In this document: positions 57,767 through 64,000 of the stretch, one piece after another
Position numbering within the stretch: position 1 is the stretch's first letter
Layout: the number at the start of each line of letters is the position of its first letter
Origin: Paracoccus yibinensis
GTDB lineage: Bacteria; Pseudomonadota; Alphaproteobacteria; Rhodobacterales; Rhodobacteraceae
Direction: 5' to 3'
DNA: 64,000 nucleotides
NCBI RefSeq assembly: GCF_030846195.1
Contig: NZ_JAVCWH010000003.1
Location: 248,001 to 312,000, forward strand
Program-made: the position numbers and the translations under genes
The notes under the pieces: model-generated
The model's database searches: none
The model's input: the letters and a program-made list of their open reading frames with translations, nothing else
Told to the model about the DNA's origin: nothing

Positions 57767-59689
57767 ATGACCAAATCCCTTGACCTGATCACCATCGGCC
57801 GTTCCAGCATCGACCTTTACGGCGCGCAGGTCGGCGGGCGGCTGGAGGACATGGGGTCGTTCCGCAAGTATATCGGCGGCAGCCCCACGAATATTGCCTG
57901 CGGCACGGCGCGGCTGGGGCTGCGGTCGGGGCTGATCACGCGCGTGGGCGACGAGCACATGGGCCGCTTCATCCGCGAGCAGCTGGTCCGCGAAGGCGTG
58001 GACGTGCGGGGCGTGGTGACGGACCCCGAGCGGCTGACCGCCCTGGTGATCCTGGGGATTCGCGACCAGGAACGCTTCCCGCTGATCTTCTATCGCAGCG
58101 ACTGCGCCGACATGGCGCTGTGCGAAGACGACATCGACGAACCCCTGATCGCGGACGCCCGCGCGGTGCTGGCGACCGGCACGCATCTGTCGCATCCGCG
58201 CACGGAAGCCGCCGTCCTCAAGGCGCTGCGGCTGGCACGCAAGCATGGCGCGCGCACCGCGCTGGACATCGACTATCGCCCGAACCTCTGGGGGCTTGCG
58301 GGTCACGACGCGGGCGAAAGCCGCTTCGTGGAAAGCGCGGCGGTGACGGCGCGGCTGCAATCGACGCTGCCCCTGTTCGACCTGATCGTGGGGACCGAGG
58401 AGGAGTTCCACATCGCCGGCGGGTCAACCGATACCATCGCTGCCCTGCGGGCGGTGCGGGCGATAACCCCCGCCACGCTGGTCTGCAAGCGCGGCGCGGC
58501 GGGCGCGGTGGCCTTTACCGGCGCCATCCCCGACAGCCTGGACGAAGGCGAGGCAGGGCCGGGCTTTCCCATCGAGGTCTTCAACGTCCTGGGCGCAGGC
58601 GACGGCTTCTTCTCGGGCCTGATGAAGGGCTGGCTGGACGGCGAGCCTTGGCCCAAGGCCCTGGAATACGCCAATGCCTGCGGCGCGCTTGCGGTCAGCC
58701 GTCATGGCTGCACGCCCGCCTATCCAAGCCTTGCGGAACTGGAATTCTTCCTCAAGCGCGGGGTGGTGCGCCCGGACCTGCGCAACGACCCGGAACTGGA
58801 ACAAGTCCACTGGGCCACCAACCGGCACCGCCGCACCGGCGGCGACTGGTCCACCATGCGGGTCTTTGCCTTCGACCACCGGATGCAGCTGGAACAGATG
58901 CCCGGATACACACCCGAAAAGGGCGGCGCCTTCAAGGAACTGTGCCTGCGGGCCGCGTTGCAGGTCCAGGGCGGCAAGCCGGGATACGGCATCCTCTGCG
59001 ACAACCGCATCGGGCGCGACGCGCTGCACGCCGCGTCAGGGACCGGCCTCTGGATTGGACGGCCCGCCGAATGGCCGGGATCGCGGCCGCTGGAACTGGA
59101 GCCGGACCTGGGCCTCGACTGCGGCGGACTGGAGGCTTGGGCGCGCGAGAACGTGGTCAAGGTCCTGTGCTTCTGCCATCCCAAGGACGATCCGGCGATC
59201 CGCGCCGCGCAAGAGGAAACCGTCAGGCGCCTGTTCCAGGCCGCGCGGCGCAACGATCTGGAATTCCTCCTGGAGATCATTCCATCCAAGGTCGGACCCG
59301 TGGACAACGAGACAACGGCAACGCTGATCCGGCAATTCTATGCGGCAGGCGTCTATCCCGACTGGTGGAAGCTGGAGCCGATGACCGAAGGGGTGGCCTG
59401 GCGCAAGGCCATCGGCGCGATCGAGGATAACGACCCCAACACCCGCGGCATCGTGGTTCTTGGACTGGATGCGCCCGAGGCCGAACTGGCCGGCAGCTTC
59501 GCCGTGGCAGCGGCCTTCCCGCTGGTCAAGGGCTTCGCGGTGGGGCGCACGATCTTTGGCGCGGTCGCGCGGGCCTGGCTGGACGGCGACCTGACCGACG
59601 GCGAAGCGGTCGAGGAGATGGCCCGGCGATACAGCCGGCTCTGCGGCATCTGGGACAAGGCGCGGGCAACCGCAAAGGTGGCGGCATGA
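57767..59689 (+). CDS. iolC: bifunctional 5-dehydro-2-deoxygluconokinase / DUF2090 aldolase-like fusion
   Basis: 640 residues. Residues 1-330 are a PfkB kinase (IGGSPTNIACGTARLGLRSG, then EVFNVLGAGDGFFSGLMKGW) phosphorylating 5-dehydro-2-deoxygluconate. Residues about 345-640 are the DUF2090 domain (FAFDHRMQLEQMPGYT, VVLGLDAPEAELAGSF), an aldolase-fold partner thought to replace IolJ in making malonate semialdehyde and DHAP. The fusion is usual in proteobacterial iol clusters. It overlaps or nearly overlaps iolD. Confidence 0.94.
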   Translation: MTKSLDLITIGRSSIDLYGAQVGGRLEDMGSFRKYIGGSPTNIACGTARLGLRSGLITRVGDEHMGRFIREQLVREGVDVRGVVTDPERLTALVILGIRDQERFPLIFYRSDCADMALCEDDIDEPLIADARAVLATGTHLSHPRTEAAVLKALRLARKHGARTALDIDYRPNLWGLAGHDAGESRFVESAAVTARLQSTLPLFDLIVGTEEEFHIAGGSTDTIAALRAVRAITPATLVCKRGAAGAVAFTGAIPDSLDEGEAGPGFPIEVFNVLGAGDGFFSGLMKGWLDGEPWPKALEYANACGALAVSRHGCTPAYPSLAELEFFLKRGVVRPDLRNDPELEQVHWATNRHRRTGGDWSTMRVFAFDHRMQLEQMPGYTPEKGGAFKELCLRAALQVQGGKPGYGILCDNRIGRDALHAASGTGLWIGRPAEWPGSRPLELEPDLGLDCGGLEAWARENVVKVLCFCHPKDDPAIRAAQEETVRRLFQAARRNDLEFLLEIIPSKVGPVDNETTATLIRQFYAAGVYPDWWKLEPMTEGVAWRKAIGAIEDNDPNTRGIVVLGLDAPEAELAGSFAVAAAFPLVKGFAVGRTIFGAVARAWLDGDLTDGEAVEEMARRYSRLCGIWDKARATAKVAA

Positions 59690-59751
59690 ACCGGCATCTG
59701 GACAAAGGGGACGGAAAGCCTGTCCCGGCGGATCACGCAAGAGGTGCTGAG

Positions 59752-61590
59752 ATGAGTGGAACAATCCGGCTGACGGCCGCGCAGGCCATGGTCCGCTGGC
59801 TGTCGGTGCAGATGACCGAGGATGGCGAACGCTTCGTCGAAGGCTGCTGGGCGATCTTCGGCCATGGCAACGTCGCGGGCATCGGCGAGGCGCTGCACGG
59901 CATCGGCGAGGCCTTCCCGACCTGGCGGGGCCAGAACGAGCAGACCATGGCCCACGCCGCCATCGCCTTTGCCAAGGCGAAGAAGCGGCGGCGGGCGCAT
60001 GCGGTGACCTCCTCCATCGGGCCGGGGGCCACCAACATGGTGACGGCCGCCGCGCTGGCGCATGTGAACCGCCTGCCGGTCCTGCTGATCGCGGGCGATG
60101 TCTTTGCCAGCCGCCGCCCCGATCCGGTGCTGCAGCAGGTCGAGGATTTCGACGATGGCACCGTCAGCGCCAACGACTGCTTCCGCCCCGTGGTGCGATA
60201 CTTCGACCGCATCCAGCGGCCAGAGCAGCTTCTGACCGCCCTGCCCCGCGCGCTGCGGGTGATGACCGATCCGGCCAATTGCGGCCCGGTCTGCCTGGCC
60301 TTCTGCCAGGACACCCAGGCCGAGGCATACGACTGGCCCGAGGCCTTCTTCGAACCCCGCGTCTGGCGCATCCGCCGCCCGGAACCCGACGCGCAGGAAC
60401 TGGAGGAGGTGGCGGGCCTGATCCGCGCCGCGAAACGCCCTGCCATCGTCGCGGGCGGGGGCGTGATCTATTCGGGGGCCGAAACGGCGCTGTCGGATTT
60501 TGCCGCGCGTCACGGCATCCCGGTCGCGGAAACGCAGGCGGGCAAGTCCGCGCTTGCGCAGGCGGACCCGATGAACTTCGGCGCATCCGGCGTGGACGGG
60601 TCGGCTGCCGCCAATGCCGTCCTGCGGGGCGCGGATCTGGTGATCGGCGTCGGCACGCGGTTGCAGGACTTCACCACCGGCTCGCGCACGATGTTCGCGC
60701 AGGACGCGATGCTGGTGTCGATCAACGTGCAGCCGTATGATGCGGCCAAGCATGGGGCAGTGTCGCTGGTAGCTGACGCGCGCGTGGCTTTGGAAAAGCT
60801 GACGGCGGCCCTGGGCGATCATCGCGCCGCCTTCGACGGCAGCGCACGCGCCGACTGGCTGGCCGCCGTCGGTGCCCATTGCGCGGTCCCCGCGCCCGGC
60901 AACGACCTGCCCAACGACGCACAGGTGATCGGTGCGGTCCAGCGCGCCGCCCCCGACGCCATCGCCATGTGCGCGGCAGGCACCATGCCCGGCGCGTTGA
61001 AGCTTTTGTGGCAGCCCGCGCAGGGCGGATACCACATGGAATACGGATATTCCTGCATGGGATATGAAATCGCGGGCGCGATGGGCATCAAGCTGGCCTG
61101 CCCGGACCGCGAGGTCATCTGCTTCGTGGGCGACGGCAGCTACATGATGGCCAACAGCGAACTGGCCACGGCCGTGATGCGGCGCATTCCCTTCACGGTC
61201 GTGCTGACCGACAACCGGGGCTATGGCTGCATCAACCGGCTGCAGCAGGTTTCGGGCGGCGTTCCGTTCAACAACCTGTATGTGGACTGCAACGTCGAGG
61301 ACCAGCCCCGCATCGACTATGTGGCCCATGCGGGCTCCATGGGCGCCCATGCGGTCAAGGCCAACGGCATCGCCGACCTGGAAGCGCAGATCGCCGCCGC
61401 GCGAGGGCGCGACATCCCCACGGTGATCGTCATCGATACCACCGCCAAGGATGGCCCCGCTCACGGCCTGACAGACGAGGCGGGCCACTGGTGGGACGTG
61501 GCCGTCCCGGCCGTTGGCGCGACGGACAGGCTGCGCGACGCCTATCGAACCTATCTGGAAAATGCCGCCCGCGCGCGGCTGGTGAACTGA
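59752..61590 (+). CDS. iolD: 3D-(3,5/4)-trihydroxycyclohexane-1,2-dione acylhydrolase
   Basis: Thiamine diphosphate enzyme opening the ring to 5-deoxy-glucuronate. 612 residues from [17 protein letters not shown], which matches family N-termini and follows AGAGGTG; an ATG at 59686 overlapping the iolC stop would add 22 residues. ThDP-binding block [20 protein letters not shown], then [14 protein letters not shown]-terminal [12 protein letters not shown] and the [15 protein letters not shown] segment are also typical. Confidence 0.95.
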   Translation: MSGTIRLTAAQAMVRWLSVQMTEDGERFVEGCWAIFGHGNVAGIGEALHGIGEAFPTWRGQNEQTMAHAAIAFAKAKKRRRAHAVTSSIGPGATNMVTAAALAHVNRLPVLLIAGDVFASRRPDPVLQQVEDFDDGTVSANDCFRPVVRYFDRIQRPEQLLTALPRALRVMTDPANCGPVCLAFCQDTQAEAYDWPEAFFEPRVWRIRRPEPDAQELEEVAGLIRAAKRPAIVAGGGVIYSGAETALSDFAARHGIPVAETQAGKSALAQADPMNFGASGVDGSAAANAVLRGADLVIGVGTRLQDFTTGSRTMFAQDAMLVSINVQPYDAAKHGAVSLVADARVALEKLTAALGDHRAAFDGSARADWLAAVGAHCAVPAPGNDLPNDAQVIGAVQRAAPDAIAMCAAGTMPGALKLLWQPAQGGYHMEYGYSCMGYEIAGAMGIKLACPDREVICFVGDGSYMMANSELATAVMRRIPFTVVLTDNRGYGCINRLQQVSGGVPFNNLYVDCNVEDQPRIDYVAHAGSMGAHAVKANGIADLEAQIAAARGRDIPTVIVIDTTAKDGPAHGLTDEAGHWWDVAVPAVGATDRLRDAYRTYLENAARARLVN

Positions 61591-61601
61591 GGAAAGCACC
61601 C

Positions 61602-62513
61602 ATGATCCGCTATGGCACCAACCCCATCGCCTGGGCCAATGACGACGACCAGACCATCGGCGCCCATATCCCGACCGAGCAGATCCTGACCGAGGCAGGC
61701 CGCATCATCGGCTTCGACGGGATCGAGAATGGGCACCGCTGGCCCGAAGACCCCCAGGCGCTGAAGGACCTGCTGGGGCACTATGGGCTGAAGTTCATTT
61801 CGGGCTGGTATTCGACCAACCTGCTGACGGGCTCGGTCGAGGACGAGATCGCGGCGGTCCAGCCGCATCTGGCCAAGCTGAAGGCCAACGACTGCCGCGT
61901 CTGCATCGTCTGCGAATGTTCCAACACCGTGCATGGCAATCCCGGCGTCGCGGTGAACGACCGGCCCCGCCTGACGGCCGCCGAGATGACCGATTTCGGC
62001 CGCAAGATCGAGGAATTCGCGACCTATCTGGCATCGCAGGGGATTACGCTGGCCTATCACCACCACATGGGCACGGTGGTCGAATCGCCCGAGGAGATCG
62101 ACGCCTTCATGGCCGCGACCGGACCCGCCACGCACCTGCTGTTCGATGCGGGCCACTGCACCTTCGGCGGCGGCGATCCCCAGGCGGTTCTGCGCAAGCA
62201 CGTCGCGCGCGTGGCCCATTTCCACGCCAAGAACATCCGCCGGGATGTGACCCGACGGGTCCGCGACGAGAACCTGTCCTTTCTCCAGGGGGTGCTGGCA
62301 GGGGCCTTCACCGTGCCGGGCGATCCCGAGGGGGCCATCGACTTCGTGCCGCTGCTGCGCATCCTGGCCGAGGCCGGTTATGACGGCTGGCTGGTGATCG
62401 AGGCCGAACAGGACCCGGAAAAGCGCAACCCGCTGGAGTATCAGTCCCTGGGATTGAGGTCGCTGAAGGCGGCGGCGGCCGAGGCAGGTCTGGACCGCGC
62501 GGCGGCAGCCTGA
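61602..62513 (+). CDS. iolE: myo-inosose-2 dehydratase
   Basis: Dehydrates scyllo-inosose to the trihydroxycyclohexane-dione used by IolD. 303 residues. Family start [19 protein letters not shown]; metal-site regions [57 protein letters not shown] and [10 protein letters not shown]. Shine-Dalgarno GGAAAG. A hairpin-type extragenic repeat separates it from iolB. Confidence 0.95.
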   Translation: MIRYGTNPIAWANDDDQTIGAHIPTEQILTEAGRIIGFDGIENGHRWPEDPQALKDLLGHYGLKFISGWYSTNLLTGSVEDEIAAVQPHLAKLKANDCRVCIVCECSNTVHGNPGVAVNDRPRLTAAEMTDFGRKIEEFATYLASQGITLAYHHHMGTVVESPEEIDAFMAATGPATHLLFDAGHCTFGGGDPQAVLRKHVARVAHFHAKNIRRDVTRRVRDENLSFLQGVLAGAFTVPGDPEGAIDFVPLLRILAEAGYDGWLVIEAEQDPEKRNPLEYQSLGLRSLKAAAAEAGLDRAAAA

Positions 62514-62519
62514 GCGCGG

Positions 62520-62555
62520 TGGGGGCTGTCTGCCCCCACACCCCCGAGGATATTT
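62520..62555 (+). repeat. dispersed extragenic repeat, copy 3 (hairpin + GGATATTT)
   Basis: TGGGGGC-TGTCT-GCCCCCA (62520-62538) followed by CACCCCCGAGGATATTT, in the iolE-iolB gap. Same plan as the copies after the GST gene and tonB. Confidence 0.75.
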
Positions 62556-62578
62556 CCACACAGAAGACAAGGCCCGTC

Positions 62579-63403
62579 ATGAGCACCCTTCTTCGCAGAC
62601 CCTTCGGCACCCATGGCGAAGTGCATCGCATCACGCCGCAATCGGCCGGCTGGCGCTATGTGGGATTTTCGCTGCACCGCCTGCGGAAAGGCGAGACGGC
62701 AGCCGAGGCCATCGGCGACAGGGAGGCGATCCTGGTCCTGGTCGAGGGCAAGGCCCAAATCAGCGCGGCGGGCCAGGATTGGGGCGTTCTGGGCGATCGC
62801 ATAGATGTCTTCGAAAAGACCCCGCCGCATTGCCTGTACGTGCCCCCCGGCCAGGACTGGCAGGCGCAGGCAACGACCGACTGCACGCTGGCCGTCTGCA
62901 CCGCGCCGGGCCGGGGTGGGCACGCGGCGCGCCGCATCGGCCCGGACGGCATCACCCTGACGCAGCGCGGCCAGGGGACCAACACCCGCTGGATCAACAA
63001 CATCGCCATGGAGGATCAGGACTTCTGCGACAGCCTGCTGGTCACCGAGGTCTTCACCCCCGCGGGACACTGGTCATCTTATCCCAGCCATCGCCATGAC
63101 GAGGACGACTTCCCCCGCATCACCTATCTTGAGGAAACCTATTATCACCGTCTGAGTCCCAGGGACGGCTGGGCTGTTCAGCGGGTCTATACGGACGACG
63201 GCAGCCTGGACGAATGCATGGTCGTGCGTGATGGCGATGTGGTCCTGGTGCCCCGTGGCCACCATCCCTGCGCGGCGCCGCACGGGTTCGAACTCTACTA
63301 CCTCAACGTGATGGCGGGACCGCGCCGGAACTGGCGTTTCGTGGCGGCCCCCGAGGTCATGAGCGTCATCGAGAAGGATGCGCGCCAGGCTCAGGCGAGT
63401 TGA
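62579..63403 (+). CDS. iolB: 5-deoxy-glucuronate isomerase
   Basis: Isomerises 5-deoxy-glucuronate to 5-dehydro-2-deoxygluconate, the IolC substrate. 274 residues, double cupin. Blocks: GWRYVGFSLHRLRKGETAAE, EVFTPAGHWSSYPSHRHDED and VLVPRGHHPCAAPHGFELYY with the metal-binding histidines. Last gene of the iol run; no terminator is obvious after it. Confidence 0.95.
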   Translation: MSTLLRRPFGTHGEVHRITPQSAGWRYVGFSLHRLRKGETAAEAIGDREAILVLVEGKAQISAAGQDWGVLGDRIDVFEKTPPHCLYVPPGQDWQAQATTDCTLAVCTAPGRGGHAARRIGPDGITLTQRGQGTNTRWINNIAMEDQDFCDSLLVTEVFTPAGHWSSYPSHRHDEDDFPRITYLEETYYHRLSPRDGWAVQRVYTDDGSLDECMVVRDGDVVLVPRGHHPCAAPHGFELYYLNVMAGPRRNWRFVAAPEVMSVIEKDARQAQAS

Positions 63404-63428
63404 TAAAGTATTAACGACACAATCACCG

Positions 63429-63453
63429 GGAACCTCTGGACGGCCGATCTGTT
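63429..63453 (+). promoter_or_regulatory. EcfG-type general stress promoter of manganese catalase
   Basis: GGAAC at 63429-63433, then 17 bp, then GTT at 63451-63453. This fits the alphaproteobacterial general-stress sigma factor consensus (GGAAC-N16/17-cGTT) except for the base before GTT. It lies about 85 bp upstream of the catalase ATG. The leader also has a GGTCCG-AATG-CGGACC hairpin (63493-63508). Confidence 0.6.
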
Positions 63454-63537
63454 GGTGGTCGGGCGTCCGCCCAGTGCGGGCGTGTGATTCGCGGTCCGAA
63501 TGCGGACCTTCAGTCCACGATCAGCCAAGGTTTTCCG

Positions 63538-64000
63538 ATGTTTTACACCGACAACAAGCTGCAATACCCCGTTCGCGTCGATTCCCCTAATCCGGTCTTC
63601 GCCCGCGCCCTTCAGCAGGCCATCGGCGGGGTCGAGGGCGAGATTCGCGTGGCCATGCAGTATTTCTTCCAGGCCTGCGGTGCACGCGGCAATCCCAAGT
63701 TCCGCGACCTGCTGATGAACACCGCCGCCGAGGAACTGGGCCATATCGAGATGCTGGCCACGGCTGTTGCCATGAACCTGGAAGGCGCGCCCCTGTCCAT
63801 GAAAGAGGAGATGGCCGCCAGCGACCGCGCCGTGGGCGCGATCATGGGCGGCATGAACCTCAAGAACCTGCTGTCCTCGGGCCTGTCGGCCATGCCGGTG
63901 GACAGCGACGGTGTGCCCTTCGACATGTCCCACATCTATGCCAGCGGCAACATTGCAGCCGACATGACCGCCAATGTCGCCGCCGAATCCACCGGGCGGA
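63538..64000 (+). CDS. manganese catalase (partial)
   Basis: Di-manganese catalase that removes hydrogen peroxide, cut by the window edge after 154 residues. Starts MFYTDNKLQYPVRVDSPNPV. The ferritin-like helices bear metal ligands in GGVEGEIRVAMQYFFQA and TAAEELGHIEMLATAVAMNL. The preceding AAGG gives weak ribosome-binding support. The upstream EcfG-like promoter suggests control by the general stress response. Confidence 0.93.
   Translation, partial: MFYTDNKLQYPVRVDSPNPVFARALQQAIGGVEGEIRVAMQYFFQACGARGNPKFRDLLMNTAAEELGHIEMLATAVAMNLEGAPLSMKEEMAASDRAVGAIMGGMNLKNLLSSGLSAMPVDSDGVPFDMSHIYASGNIAADMTANVAAESTGR

Overview
The window is high-GC DNA from an alphaproteobacterium of the Rhodobacteraceae. 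Paracoccus or a close relative is the best guess, from the cbb3 oxidase subunit with twin FNR boxes, the glt operon layout, the dapF-mtaB pair and the protein sequences. This is inference from recognisable protein families, not a database match. It reads as ordinary chromosome: two tRNA genes, no phage, no insertion sequence and no CRISPR array.

Left part (1-26.4 kb), mostly housekeeping: the 5' part of ccoN with a divergent universal stress protein sharing two perfect FNR boxes; mtaB-dapF; tRNA-Lys; gltB, a conserved exported protein and gltD; uppP with an NDUFA9-like gene; tRNA-Leu; DoxX, a small Cys-containing exported protein, DUF1269, mtgA, a GST and queG; a large RTX repeat protein; cobA and a divergent photolyase; a 7-TM TspO-like protein and mobA.

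Middle part (25.4-44.7 kb): an iron-uptake operon (siderophore-interacting protein, exbB, exbD, tonB) is followed by a two-armed uronate regulon. The right-pointing arm is uxaC, a TRAP transporter, a KdgF-like cupin, kduI, kduD and uxuB. The left-pointing arm is gntR, uxuA and kdgK. Together they turn glucuronate and 4,5-unsaturated uronates into 2-keto-3-deoxy-6-phosphogluconate. A GntR/FCD regulator heads each arm, and both promoters carry the same 14-bp palindromic motif. After this come an 18-repeat exported MORN protein, nadE, an LLM flavin oxidoreductase, a GH13 fragment and a zinc alcohol dehydrogenase.

Right part (45.8-63.4 kb): an inositol region. A small divergent module (LacI-type regulator opposite an IolE-like isomerase and a Gfo/Idh/MocA dehydrogenase) lies beside a second LacI gene and an 11-gene co-directional run: solute-binding protein, ABC ATPase, permease, second solute-binding protein, iolH, iolG, iolI-like, iolC-DUF2090 fusion, iolD, iolE, iolB. 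It covers import and nearly the whole myo-inositol pathway; iolA is not in the window. Each LacI gene has palindromic candidate operators, and two stem-loops inside the run may set transporter to enzyme ratios. The window ends inside a manganese catalase gene with an EcfG-type (GGAAC/GTT) promoter candidate.

Three copies of a GC-rich hairpin followed by GGATATTT lie downstream of unrelated genes and look like a dispersed extragenic repeat. No wholly new system is evident. The best novelty candidates are the shared GntR operator pair, the LacI operators with the second inositol-type module, the RTX super-repeat, and the unknown exported protein inside the glt operon.
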